From assembly GCA_026225275.1 (NCBI GenBank), contig JAMFSL010000030.1, positions 1-56,951 on the forward strand: a DNA stretch of 56,951 nucleotides. Reading direction: 5' to 3'. The position numbers and the translations under genes are program-made. Positions within the stretch are counted from its first letter, which is position 1. Each line of letters begins with the position of its first letter. This document shows, one piece after another, positions 26,527 to 35,765 of the stretch. The DNA comes from Puia dinghuensis. GTDB taxonomy: Bacteria; Bacteroidota; Bacteroidia; Chitinophagales; Chitinophagaceae. The notes under the pieces are model-generated. The model searched no databases. It saw nothing but the letters and a program-made list of their open reading frames with translations, and had not been told where the DNA came from.

Positions 26527-28383
26527 ATGAACAAAAAAGAAGAAGTCCTTCAGGACGTCGTCATAAAGTTCGCCGGAGACTCTGGCGATGGGATGCAATT
26601 AACTGGAAGTCAATTCACTAACAATACTGCCTTGTTGGGTATTGACCTCGCTACCTTTCCCGATTTCCCCGCCGAGATCCGCGCCCCGCAGGGAACCTTA
26701 CCCGGGGTCAGCGGTTACCAGCTGCGTTTTTCCAGTGATAAGATCTTCACTCCCGGAGACGAATGTGACGTGCTGGTAGCGATGAATGCCGCCGCACTGA
26801 AAGCCAATCTGAAAGGCTTGAAAAAGGGCGGCAAGATCATCGTCAATACAGAAGGTTTCGATGCTAAAAATCTCCGCCTGGCCAACTACCACGAAGGGAT
26901 AAGCCCCCTGGAAGATCATAGCCTCGAAAATTACACGGTCATCAAAATGGACGTGACGAAAATGACCCGGGAGGCGCTGAAGGACATCGCCATGGGAACG
27001 AAGGAAAAGGACAGGGCTAAGAACATGTTCGTATTAGGCTTCCTCTACTGGATGTACAACCGGGATATGGACAATACTATCCAGTTCCTGAATGATAAGT
27101 TCGGCAAAAAACCCGAGATCTTCGAAAGCAACAAAAGGGCGCTTCAGGCGGGTTATCATTTTGGCGACACCACCGAAACCTTTACAACCACTTACCGGGT
27201 GGAAAAGGCGAAGATGATACCTGGTGTCTATCGCTCTATCATGGGCAACCAGGCTGTGGCCTACGGGCTGATCGCCGCCTCGCGGAAAAGCGGGCTGCCA
27301 CTCTTCCTCGGTTCCTATCCCATCACCCCGGCTTCGGATATTCTGCATGAGCTGAGCCGGCATAAGGCTTTTGGCGTGCGGACCTTCCAGGCAGAAGACG
27401 AGATTGCCGGCATCACCGCCGCTATCGGCGCCGCCTATGGCGGATCACTAGGCGTCACAACCACATCGGGACCCGGTATGGCCCTCAAGGCAGAGGCGAT
27501 GGGCCTGGCCGTTATTCTCGAGATACCCCTGATCATTTGCGATATCCAGCGCGGAGGCCCTTCCACCGGCCTGCCCACCAAGACTGAACAGAGCGATCTC
27601 CTGCAGGCCTACTACGGACGCAATGGCGAATGTCCCATGCCTGTCATCGCCGCGGCCACGCCCAGCGATTGCTTTGATGCCATCTATGAAGCAGTACGCA
27701 TCTCTGTACAGCATATGACACCCGTTATCTTTCTCAGCGACGGGTATATCGCCAATGGCGCCGAGCCCTGGAAATTTCCGAAGAGTTCAGATCTTCCACC
27801 GATAGAAGTGAAATTCAAAACGGAATTGGGTCTTGAAGAAGAAGTCTTTCAGCCCTATTTGCGTGATGAAAAACTGGTCAGACCCTGGGCCATCCCCGGC
27901 ACGCCCGGACTGGAACACCGGATTGGCGGCCTGGAGAAACAAAATATCACAGGCAACGTCAGCTACGACCCCGAAAACCACCAGCTGATGGTCAAGATCC
28001 GGGAAGAAAAAATAGCCCGGATAGCCGACCATATCGCACCCCAACGGCTGGACAGCGGACCCGAAAAAGGCGACCTGCTGGTACTCGGCTGGGGCAGTAC
28101 CTATGGCTCTATTAAAAGTGCCATCACCGTCCTGCAGGAAGAGGGGTATGCCGTTTCACATGCCCACATTCGCCATCTCCGCCCTTTCCCCGCCAACCTG
28201 GGCGAGATCATCCGCAGCTTTAAGCAGGTGCTGATCCCGGAAATCAACAACGGGCAACTGATCAAGATCATCCGTGATCAATACCTCGTCGACGCAAAAG
28301 GCTATCACAAGATCATGGGCATTCCGATCACCAAGACGGAATTGCTGATGAAAATGCGGGAAATGCTGGGGTCGAATAATTAA
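26527..28383 (+). CDS. korA: 2-oxoacid:acceptor oxidoreductase, fused gamma-alpha subunit
   Basis: This 618-residue protein is the large subunit of a ferredoxin-type 2-oxoacid (2-oxoglutarate) oxidoreductase. The gamma domain is N-terminal (VVIKFAGDSGDGMQLTGSQF, ATFPDFPAEIRAPQGT). The alpha domain follows (GNQAVAYGLIAASRKSGL, YPITPASDILHELSRH, FQAEDEIAGITAAIGAAYGG, TTSGPGMALKAEAMGLAV), and the C-terminal transketolase-like domain has LVLGWGSTYGSIKSA. The partner beta subunit, which binds thiamine diphosphate and an iron-sulfur cluster and is normally encoded directly downstream, is absent; the next gene is convergent and overlaps the stop codon. The beta subunit must be elsewhere or missing. 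Confidence 0.95.
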   Translation: MNKKEEVLQDVVIKFAGDSGDGMQLTGSQFTNNTALLGIDLATFPDFPAEIRAPQGTLPGVSGYQLRFSSDKIFTPGDECDVLVAMNAAALKANLKGLKKGGKIIVNTEGFDAKNLRLANYHEGISPLEDHSLENYTVIKMDVTKMTREALKDIAMGTKEKDRAKNMFVLGFLYWMYNRDMDNTIQFLNDKFGKKPEIFESNKRALQAGYHFGDTTETFTTTYRVEKAKMIPGVYRSIMGNQAVAYGLIAASRKSGLPLFLGSYPITPASDILHELSRHKAFGVRTFQAEDEIAGITAAIGAAYGGSLGVTTTSGPGMALKAEAMGLAVILEIPLIICDIQRGGPSTGLPTKTEQSDLLQAYYGRNGECPMPVIAAATPSDCFDAIYEAVRISVQHMTPVIFLSDGYIANGAEPWKFPKSSDLPPIEVKFKTELGLEEEVFQPYLRDEKLVRPWAIPGTPGLEHRIGGLEKQNITGNVSYDPENHQLMVKIREEKIARIADHIAPQRLDSGPEKGDLLVLGWGSTYGSIKSAITVLQEEGYAVSHAHIRHLRPFPANLGEIIRSFKQVLIPEINNGQLIKIIRDQYLVDAKGYHKIMGIPITKTELLMKMREMLGSNN

Positions 28384-30614
28384 TTGAGCTCTTTATAAAG
28401 CGCAGCGCTCAGCTTTCGAATATCCGACGCCACTTTCGCAATGAAACCGAATTGGTCGGCTACTGGTTGTAATTCAGTTGCCAGCCCGTTACCGCGAATC
28501 GTCTCTATCGACCTGGGCTGTAAGGTTGCCGGCCTGTCTTCAAGAATATTCACCGACAATTCCAATCGCCGGATAATATCATCCACCGCCGGCTGCAGGG
28601 CCGGGTTGGCATATTTCATAGCCAGTGGATCTATATAGTAGGCCAGCGTAGCGATATAAGAAGTCAGCATGTGGTTGGACACGACGAACTGATGCATTTC
28701 TGTGATCTTTTTCTGCCGACGCTGTGGTTCCGACAGCATCCGCCCGAAAGCATCGGAGAGATTGGCCAATGCAACGAAAGCATGTTTTCTCGACAGCTTG
28801 TATTGCTGAACCGTCGCAGGCTTCCCGAGAAAAGCCACCGCCACATCCCTGAAATAGTCAATATTGGTTTGCAGCGCAGCAGTCATGAAATCGGTCATTT
28901 TTTCATGTTCCCAGTTAGGGATGAAGGAAATGCTGGCCAGGAAGGCCAGGCCGCTGCCGATCAGGGTATCGACGACGCGGTCTGAGATGACACTGCGAAA
29001 GCCGGTGGGGTACAGCAAATGAAAAAGCAGCAGTACATAAGGGGTCATCAGCGTGACGCAGACCAGGTAATTCGTCCGGATGAAGACATAAGTGCCGCAC
29101 ATAAACAGTATCATCAACACAAACAGCACATCCCTGTCCTTGATGAAGTATATCAGCAGCAGCCCGACCAGCGCGCCGCCCAACGTTCCCATGAGTCTTT
29201 CGACATTTCTTTTCTTACTGAGGCTGTAACTGGGTTTGAGAATAACGATGACCGTCAGCAATATCCAATAGCCATGGCCGAAAGGCAGGAAAAGTGAGAT
29301 GATATAGCCGGCAATAGTAGCGATGCTAACCCTGAGAGAATGACGGAAAATGTTGGAATCCAGCGTTAGGTTGTCGATAATCAGTTTGCGATCCATGTCC
29401 TGGTGTGCAACGAATGCTGAATAGTCCAGCTCCGTCTTGAAATTCCGGCTGAGTTTGCGGTCATAGGTCGTAAAGCCATGCAGAACGTGTAGCCGGTCAT
29501 TGATATCCTGAATACTGTCCAGGATATTGCCGAGATCGATGAAGGCCTCTTTCTCTGCCAATCCTCGCACAGAGCTGTCGCTTCTAGGATCGGCCGGATC
29601 CCTTTCCAGCCCCCGCTCGGAGCTGTCGCTTCTAAGTTCGCTCGTTCCCTCGAACGAGCTCTGCTCGCGCGTCCTCTTCCGCAGCTGCCTGATCCGGGTG
29701 GAGAGGGTGGACCGGTCGACTGATGGCTTACCGCTCATGATCGCCAGCCCGATCCCGTCCAGTTCCGTCGCCAGATCCAGTATCAGCAGCCTGCATTCCT
29801 CCATGAGGCCGCTATCGTCAAAGAACCGGTGCAGCAACCGGTAATCCTGCTGCGAGGTCATGACCCTTTCGAACAGGTCGATGATGTCGAGAAAGATCAT
29901 CATGAGTATCCTGCCGGTGTGGGTAGATTCCTGTACGATCTTCCGGCTCTTAAAGATCAGCTCCCGTAGCAAATCCTGCTTTTCCTGAATAGAAATCTGA
30001 CTGTCCAGCAGTTGCCGGTAACTTTTGTCATAGTCCACGTTCCGCGAATAAAAGGAGGCTTTGATCCGCAGGAAGTCCGCTGTCGCCTGGACGCAGTCAC
30101 CCAGTGCCTGCTGTACGAGTTTGTAAGGACGGAAGCTATATAGCAGCATACTCAGGACAGTATACCAAACGCCGCCTGCCAGCACGTAGGCTGCATTGAT
30201 CAGGATATGCCATCCCTGCTGATGACGATCGATGTTCAGTACCATTACCAGCAAGGCATTGACACCAATGGAACTGGCCCGGTTGCCATAAATGCTCATC
30301 AGGGAGAAGACAAAGCAAAAGACGAAGACCAGCAACCCCGTCATGACAGCCGATCCGGAGGCCCAGCCGGTTAACAGTGTCACCAGGAAAATAATTAATA
30401 CACAGGCTATCATACCATTACGACGGTGATGAATAGGTCCTGGATTATCCGTATTGGCCACACACATAGCGCCGATAGACAAGACGATACCAGCAGATAA
30501 ATTGTTGAAGTAACTCAGCAGAATCGCAGGCAAAGTGATACCTGCGGTTATGCGTATGGCCCCATTTAGATAGTGGCTATTAATAAAACGCTTATATTGC
30601 CTGACATAATCCAT
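28380..30614 (-). CDS. FUSC-family (YccS/YhfK-like) membrane protein carrying an in-frame 41-residue insertion
   Basis: A 744-residue inner-membrane protein with two blocks of about six membrane segments (residues about 17-165 and 395-540) separated and followed by cytoplasmic helical domains, the architecture of FUSC/YccS efflux-like proteins. SLSKKRNVERLMGTLGGALV is the conserved segment of the second membrane block. Residues about 313-353 in the cytoplasmic linker are encoded by the same 123-bp element found in icmF. The substrate is unknown; relatives export aromatic acids. The stop overlaps the korA stop in the convergent arrangement TTAA. Confidence 0.9.
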   Translation of the reverse strand: MDYVRQYKRFINSHYLNGAIRITAGITLPAILLSYFNNLSAGIVLSIGAMCVANTDNPGPIHHRRNGMIACVLIIFLVTLLTGWASGSAVMTGLLVFVFCFVFSLMSIYGNRASSIGVNALLVMVLNIDRHQQGWHILINAAYVLAGGVWYTVLSMLLYSFRPYKLVQQALGDCVQATADFLRIKASFYSRNVDYDKSYRQLLDSQISIQEKQDLLRELIFKSRKIVQESTHTGRILMMIFLDIIDLFERVMTSQQDYRLLHRFFDDSGLMEECRLLILDLATELDGIGLAIMSGKPSVDRSTLSTRIRQLRKRTREQSSFEGTSELRSDSSERGLERDPADPRSDSSVRGLAEKEAFIDLGNILDSIQDINDRLHVLHGFTTYDRKLSRNFKTELDYSAFVAHQDMDRKLIIDNLTLDSNIFRHSLRVSIATIAGYIISLFLPFGHGYWILLTVIVILKPSYSLSKKRNVERLMGTLGGALVGLLLIYFIKDRDVLFVLMILFMCGTYVFIRTNYLVCVTLMTPYVLLLFHLLYPTGFRSVISDRVVDTLIGSGLAFLASISFIPNWEHEKMTDFMTAALQTNIDYFRDVAVAFLGKPATVQQYKLSRKHAFVALANLSDAFGRMLSEPQRRQKKITEMHQFVVSNHMLTSYIATLAYYIDPLAMKYANPALQPAVDDIIRRLELSVNILEDRPATLQPRSIETIRGNGLATELQPVADQFGFIAKVASDIRKLSAALYKELN
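29555..29677 (-). repeat. Coding palindromic element, copy 2 (inside the FUSC gene)
   Basis: Reads identically to 21233-21355 on the opposite strand except for one base (ADP codons GAT CCT against GAT ACT, changing Thr to Pro). It is in the same translation phase, so the same peptide is added. Both flanking parts of the FUSC protein continue without disruption, which implies insertion in a tolerant linker. Confidence 0.92.
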
Positions 30615-30672
30615 TTACTTCCCTAAGATAGACGCAAACTACCCATTGGAAGAACTATTTTTTTCCGTTTTA

Positions 30673-30706
30673 TTGATTAAATTTTACTCCGTAACTCGTA
30701 ACTTTT
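30673..30706 (+). promoter_or_regulatory. Promoter of the TonB-type barrel gene
   Basis: TTG at 30673-30675 and TAACTTTT at 30699-30706 with a 23-base spacer fit the Bacteroidota promoter, one mismatch in the -7 box. The leader is about 35 bases. Confidence 0.45.
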
Positions 30707-30745
30707 GCCCGATCGGACCATTAACCTTAAACGACTGAACAAAAC

Positions 30746-33190
30746 ATGAGAATTTCTGCTTTAATCCTATTGGCCTTCCTATTTAATTTTAGGCTTGCCG
30801 CGCAAATGGTCAGTGGATTTGCAGGAGACGACAAAGGAAAACCCCTGGCTGGAGCTACTATCGCATTGAAAACCAGCAAGGATTCCGTTATTATAAAATT
30901 GAATATTTCTGATGCCAACGGGCGATATGCTTTTACTTCCATTCCCGCCGGTCTTTATTTCATTACTGTTTCACATGTAGGACGTCTGCCCGCCAATTCC
31001 GCTGTTTTCGAGGTAAAAGATGGCCAGACGGCCAATGTTCCACCGATCAACCTATCTCCCGTTCCCCACGAATTGCAGCAGGCGCAAGTCACTGCTACCA
31101 GGCCGCTGGTAGAGGTCAAGCCTGACAGGATCGTGCTCAATGTGGAAAACACTATCAATAGTATCGGTGATGACGTACTCGATCTGTTGCGAAAAGCGCC
31201 CGGGGTATCGGTGGATTTTACCAACAGCATCAGTATCAATGGTAAAAGCGGAGTCCAGATCTATGTCGACGGCCACCCGACCTTCCTGTCCGGCAATGAT
31301 CTGGCCAGCTACCTGAAGACCATCCAGTCCTCTTCCATTGAATCTATCGAGATCATTACCAATCCTCCTGCCAAATACGAGGCAGCAGGCAGCGGCGGTA
31401 TTATCAATATCCGGCTGAAGAAAGATAAATCTCTCGGGACGAATGTAACGGCAGGCGCAGGTTACCGTATCGGCACCTACAGTAAATACAATGCGAATGT
31501 ATCCTTCAATCACCGGGATAAGGATCTCAATGTGTTCGGTGGTTATACTTACAATAACGCCGCCAACCTTAACTATTCCAATCAATACCGGACACAGCTA
31601 GATACCCTTTTCCTCCAGCATACCGACCTGGTGGATAAGAACGTCACCCATTCGATCAAGACCGGCCTGGACTATTTCATCGATAAAAAGAGCACCCTGG
31701 GCATCCTTGTCAATGCCACCCTTTCCACCGACAGCATCCGATCCAACGGCACTACTCCCATTATCTATATCCCCACGAACATCACCAACAGGCTGCTGGA
31801 GTCAAACAACCGTACCAGCCAGCTCAATGACGCGTATAACGTTGACCTCAACTATCATTATACAGACAGCAGCGGCCACGACCTTACCGCGAATGCAGAC
31901 TACGGTCTGTACCGGATCCGGAGCAACCAGCTGCAGCCCAATAATTACTATGATTCGACGGGAAAGAATTTTTTATACAGTAATGATTACAATATCCTAT
32001 CCCCGACCAATATTTACATTTACAGCATAAAGCTCGACTACCAGGCCAACTTCCTCAAGGGTCAGTTGGGAGTGGGCGGAAAGGTATCCTATGTCAACAC
32101 CCAAAATAATTTCCAGGAATACGACGTCCTGAATGCTGTCAAAGTACTCGATTCTTTGAGCAGTGATCAGTTCAACTACAAGGAGAACATCAATGCAGCC
32201 TATGTCAATTACAGCCGGAGCGGGAAAGGCTGGTATTTCCAGGGCGGTCTGCGGGTAGAGAACACCAACAGTAAAGGCACTTCGACGGGCTGGCAGCGGT
32301 CGTCCGCCGACTATTCACCTTACGATTCCACGTATCCGCGGCATTATACCGATCTTTTTCCAACCGCTTCCTTTACGTGGAATCAGACGAAAGTGGACCT
32401 GTGGACGCTCAACTATGGCCGGCGGATCGACAGGCCCAACTATGCAGAGCTGAACCCTTTCGAATTCAAGATTGACGATTATACCTTCTCAAAAGGCAAT
32501 ACCCAACTCCGGCCGCAATATGCCGACAACCTGCAATTGAGTTATTCGCATAACAACAGTTTTACTGTAGCGTTGAATTACAGCCACATCAACAATCTGT
32601 TTACGTCGATCCCGGATACGACGGACCGCTCGAAAACAATTGTCACTCAGGTGAATCTGGCCAACCAGTATATCACGGGGATGACGATCAGCTATTCCTT
32701 AAACTATAAGTGGTACACGCTGTTTGCCAATGTCAACGGGCATTACTCTATATACAAATCCAACTTCGGCGGCCCGGGCCGGATTGTCGATCTGAATATC
32801 TTCAACACGACCGCCTACTCGCAAAATGTCTTCCGGCTGGGCAGCGGCTGGACGGCCAATATTACCGGACTTTACCTGGGCCCGAACATCCTGCAGGCCA
32901 CTCTGATAGCCCGTCACATGTGGAGCTTTGACGGCGGGCTGCAAAAAACCCTCTTTAACGGCAACGGAACCATCAAAGCTTCGGTCAGCGACATCTTAAA
33001 CACTATGCATTATTCGGCCGCCAGCAATTTTGCCGGTCAATATCTTGTGGCCAGCGGCGGTTATGAAAGCCGGCAGCTCAAATTATACTTTACCTATCGC
33101 TTCGGTAACAAACATGTCAAGGCGGCCAATCGGCACACCTCGGGTGCGGAAGACGAAAATAAACGCGTCAATGCGGGCACGGCTCCCTGA
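30746..33190 (+). CDS. TonB-dependent receptor-like outer-membrane barrel (OMP_b-brl_3 type)
   Basis: An 814-residue outer-membrane protein: a signal peptide (residues 1-19, ending LAAQ), a carboxypeptidase-regulatory-like beta-sandwich (GKPLAGATIALKTSKDSVII, FTSIPAGLYFITVSHVGR), a plug domain (DDVLDLLRKAPGVSVDFTNS, SSIESIEIITNPPAKYEA, GGIINIRLKKDKS), and a large barrel to the C-terminus ending with a Lys/Arg tail. It resembles the family without a typical TonB box, as in OMP_b-brl_3 proteins. No SusD partner is next to it, so its substrate cannot be guessed. Confidence 0.92.
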   Translation: MRISALILLAFLFNFRLAAQMVSGFAGDDKGKPLAGATIALKTSKDSVIIKLNISDANGRYAFTSIPAGLYFITVSHVGRLPANSAVFEVKDGQTANVPPINLSPVPHELQQAQVTATRPLVEVKPDRIVLNVENTINSIGDDVLDLLRKAPGVSVDFTNSISINGKSGVQIYVDGHPTFLSGNDLASYLKTIQSSSIESIEIITNPPAKYEAAGSGGIINIRLKKDKSLGTNVTAGAGYRIGTYSKYNANVSFNHRDKDLNVFGGYTYNNAANLNYSNQYRTQLDTLFLQHTDLVDKNVTHSIKTGLDYFIDKKSTLGILVNATLSTDSIRSNGTTPIIYIPTNITNRLLESNNRTSQLNDAYNVDLNYHYTDSSGHDLTANADYGLYRIRSNQLQPNNYYDSTGKNFLYSNDYNILSPTNIYIYSIKLDYQANFLKGQLGVGGKVSYVNTQNNFQEYDVLNAVKVLDSLSSDQFNYKENINAAYVNYSRSGKGWYFQGGLRVENTNSKGTSTGWQRSSADYSPYDSTYPRHYTDLFPTASFTWNQTKVDLWTLNYGRRIDRPNYAELNPFEFKIDDYTFSKGNTQLRPQYADNLQLSYSHNNSFTVALNYSHINNLFTSIPDTTDRSKTIVTQVNLANQYITGMTISYSLNYKWYTLFANVNGHYSIYKSNFGGPGRIVDLNIFNTTAYSQNVFRLGSGWTANITGLYLGPNILQATLIARHMWSFDGGLQKTLFNGNGTIKASVSDILNTMHYSAASNFAGQYLVASGGYESRQLKLYFTYRFGNKHVKAANRHTSGAEDENKRVNAGTAP

Positions 33191-33230
33191 CCGGCCAAAG
33201 TGTGCCTGAGACCGGCCGATGTGCGCCTGG
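33189..33230 (+). repeat. Two imperfect 21-bp tandem repeats
   Basis: GACCGGCCAAAGTGTGCCTGA followed by GACCGGCCGATGTGCGCCTGG-type copy (17 of 21 matching) directly at the stop of the TonB-type gene; a third partial ACCGGCCGATG occurs at 33259-33269 over the start of the next gene. The core GACCGGCC is repeated. Confidence 0.6.
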
Positions 33231-33266
33231 CTTCTGCTCATGTCTTTTGCCTATCTTTACCGGCCG

Positions 33267-34712
33267 ATGCAAACCATTATCGACAACATCAGGCAACTTT
33301 TCACCACTCATAGCCAGGAGCCGGTCACCGACCTGGAAAAGCTGCCCCAATCCGGCAGCAACCGGATGTATTTCCGGATCAGGACCGCCGATCGTTCCTA
33401 TATCGCCACGTACAACGACAACATGCGGGAGAACCGCACCTTTGTCGAATTCAGTCGTCACTTCCGTCAGAAGGGATGTCCAGTTCCGGACATCTATTGG
33501 GTCAACGAAGCGTATACCGTTTATCTGCAGGAAGACTTCGGAGATATTTCATTGCTGAACGAGCTCGAGCGGCAGGGGCACAACGACCAGCTGTATGCAT
33601 TATTCCAGCAAAGCCTGGAGAAGCTGGCCAGGCTGCAGATCCGGGGCGACGAAGGCCTGGACTATAGCTGGACCATTACGTCCCGTGAGTTTGGTAAGCA
33701 GGCCATTCTGAGCGATCTGCTCTATTTCAAATACTACTTCCTGGACACCCTGCAGATTCCTTATGACAAGGAAAAACTGATCGACGATTTCGAGGCTTTA
33801 AGCACCTATCTTACCCATGTGGATTATAAGTTCTTCATGTTCCGGGACTTCCAGAGCCGCAATATTATGCTAAGGGATGGCAAGGTACATTTCATCGATT
33901 ACCAGGGTGGAATGAAGGGCGCGCTGCAATATGATGTCGCCAGTCTGCTATGGCAGGCCAAAGCCGAGTTGTCCGATGCATGGAAAGACAGTCTGCTGGA
34001 ACATTATATGGACACTGTAGAAGGGATACTAGTCAAAAAGATAGACCGGGTGCGGTTCGTCAGACAATACAATGGCTATGTGCTGATCCGGCTGCTGCAA
34101 GTACTGGGCGCTTATGGTTTCCGGGGACTCTTTGAAAGAAAAGCGCATTTTCTCACGAGCATCCCCCTGGCATTACGCAATGTCAAAGGGTTCCTCAATC
34201 ATAGGAAGGTTGGGATTGTCCTGCCGGAATTCGAGCGGTTGCTCGATCTGATGATACAGGATGAAGTGATCGGACGGTTCGAAACAGTGCAGGCCGATGA
34301 CCATACACCACTGGTTGTTCATATTCATAGCTTTTCCTACCGTAAAAGCATACCCGAGGACGAGAGTGGCAACGGAGGTGGTTTTGTCTTCGACTGCCGC
34401 GGTATCCTTAATCCCGGCCGGCTAGCGGAGTTCAAGACCCTGACCGGTCGCGACAAACCCGTGAAGGATTATCTGGAACAACAAACCCGGATGCCCGAAT
34501 TTCTCAACGGGATCTATAATATTGTCGATATCTCCGTAGAAGATTATATCAAAAGAGGGTTCGCCAGTCTGCTGGTCAACTTTGGTTGTACCGGCGGCCA
34601 ACACCGGAGTGTATACGCCGCCGATGCGCTGGCCAGGCACCTCAGAAATAAATATCACGTAAAGGTCGACCTGCATCATATTGAGCAGGAAGCTAAAAAT
34701 TGGGTGAATTAG
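33267..34712 (+). CDS. Fusion of an APH-type sugar kinase domain and a RapZ C-terminal domain
   Basis: A 481-residue cytoplasmic protein. Residues about 1-320 are an aminoglycoside-phosphotransferase-like kinase with MFRDFQSRNIML (catalytic Asp) and HFIDYQGGMKG (metal Asp), the family that includes AmgK, the MurNAc/GlcNAc kinase of cell-wall recycling. Residues about 355-480 are the RapZ C-terminal domain: HIHSFSYRKSIPED, GGGFVFDCRGILNPGR and LVNFGCTGGQHRSVYAAD. In E. coli the RapZ C-domain binds glucosamine 6-phosphate. The RapZ P-loop domain is absent. Kinase plus amino-sugar-phosphate sensor suggests a regulated amino-sugar kinase (inference). Start at ATG 33267 follows a TATCTTTA box; the earlier frame start is within the repeat. 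Confidence 0.85.
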   Translation: MQTIIDNIRQLFTTHSQEPVTDLEKLPQSGSNRMYFRIRTADRSYIATYNDNMRENRTFVEFSRHFRQKGCPVPDIYWVNEAYTVYLQEDFGDISLLNELERQGHNDQLYALFQQSLEKLARLQIRGDEGLDYSWTITSREFGKQAILSDLLYFKYYFLDTLQIPYDKEKLIDDFEALSTYLTHVDYKFFMFRDFQSRNIMLRDGKVHFIDYQGGMKGALQYDVASLLWQAKAELSDAWKDSLLEHYMDTVEGILVKKIDRVRFVRQYNGYVLIRLLQVLGAYGFRGLFERKAHFLTSIPLALRNVKGFLNHRKVGIVLPEFERLLDLMIQDEVIGRFETVQADDHTPLVVHIHSFSYRKSIPEDESGNGGGFVFDCRGILNPGRLAEFKTLTGRDKPVKDYLEQQTRMPEFLNGIYNIVDISVEDYIKRGFASLLVNFGCTGGQHRSVYAADALARHLRNKYHVKVDLHHIEQEAKNWVN

Positions 34713-34715
34713 CCG

Positions 34716-35612
34716 ATGTACTATCTCGTATACGGCATATTATATGGGATATCCCTGTTACCGATGTGGCTGTTGTATGGGTTTTCGGATGCCCTGGCTT
34801 TTTTTCTGTTCGCCATCATCCGTTATCGTCGTCGTGTCGTGCTGTCCAATCTGCAAATAGCCTTCCCGGAAAAGACGACGGCAGAATGCCTGTCCATCGC
34901 CCGGAAATTCTACCGGAATTTCACGGATAACTTCATCGAGACCATTAAGCTGCTATCGGCCAGCCCCGCCTTTCTCGAAAAACGCTTTGTCATCGACAAC
35001 CCTGAAATCCTGGATAATTTTTATGACCAGGGCCGCAAAGTTCAGCTGCACCTGGGTCATTTATTCAACTGGGAGATCGCGGGTGTCGCCATGCCTCTGC
35101 GTACCCGTTTCACCTTCCTGGTTGTTTACATGCCGGTCGAAAATAAAGTGTTTGAAAAGTTGTTTCTCCGGCTACGGGGCAGATATGGAACCGTGCTGTT
35201 ACCGGCAACCCGGATGCAAAGGGCCATCCTTCCTTACCGGAACCAGTTGTATATGTTGACATTGGTCGCCGACCAGGCGCCCGGCGGCCCGGAAAATACC
35301 TACTGGCTGAACTTTTTCGGCCGGCCTACTGCCTTTATCCGGGGCGCAGAAAGGGGCGCCCGCATCGGGGATATCCCTGCGGTCTTCGCCAGGATCTATA
35401 AAAACCGCCGGGGTTATTATCGTGCCCAGCTAACGACCATCGCCGAACATCCCGGGGAATTACCCGAAGGCGAACTGACAAGGCGTTACAGAAGCCTACT
35501 CGAAGACGCCATCCGGCAGCAGCCCGATAGCTGGCTTTGGAGTCATAAAAGATGGAAATTTATCTGGAAGGACCGCTTCAAGCCTTTTTGGGTAGGCGAA
35601 GAAAAAAAATAA
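34716..35612 (+). CDS. Lipid A biosynthesis acyltransferase (LpxL/HtrB-like)
   Basis: A 298-residue inner-membrane-associated acyltransferase that adds a secondary acyl chain to lipid A or a related lipid. An N-terminal membrane helix (LVYGILYGISLLPMWLLYGF) is followed by the HX4E catalytic motif, seen as HLFNWE (about residue 110). Later motifs are TLVADQAPGG and FGRPTAFIRGAERGAR, which match the family's conserved D and proximal Arg blocks. It starts three bases after the kinase-RapZ gene, so the two share a transcript. That pairs an amino-sugar-related protein with an envelope lipid enzyme. Sugar or lipid acceptor specificity is not visible. Confidence 0.9.
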   Translation: MYYLVYGILYGISLLPMWLLYGFSDALAFFLFAIIRYRRRVVLSNLQIAFPEKTTAECLSIARKFYRNFTDNFIETIKLLSASPAFLEKRFVIDNPEILDNFYDQGRKVQLHLGHLFNWEIAGVAMPLRTRFTFLVVYMPVENKVFEKLFLRLRGRYGTVLLPATRMQRAILPYRNQLYMLTLVADQAPGGPENTYWLNFFGRPTAFIRGAERGARIGDIPAVFARIYKNRRGYYRAQLTTIAEHPGELPEGELTRRYRSLLEDAIRQQPDSWLWSHKRWKFIWKDRFKPFWVGEEKK

Positions 35613-35709
35613 CGTATTGGCGACGTCCTCCATTCAGTATTTCAGAAAATTATAATACATTTACTACACAATTAATCTTATTTCCCCCTACATTATCGTG
35701 CCCGGTACA

Positions 35710-35757
35710 ATGGTTAGGTTTTTCTGATCAGTAGCAAGAACCATCTAAACCTAAACC
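35710..35757 (+). promoter_or_regulatory. Leader with two mutually exclusive inverted repeats before the LuxR-type gene
   Basis: ATGGTT (35710-35715) can pair with AACCAT (35739-35744), while the overlapping GGTTAGGTTT (35712-35721) can pair with AAACCTAAACC (35747-35757) with one bulge. The start codon follows at 35766. A regulatory role is only a suggestion. Confidence 0.3.
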
Positions 35758-35765
35758 CAAACCGG

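Noticed and set aside
33267-34712. Canonical RNase adapter RapZ
   Set aside because: The N-terminal P-loop NTPase domain is replaced by an APH-type kinase domain; only the C-domain matches RapZ.
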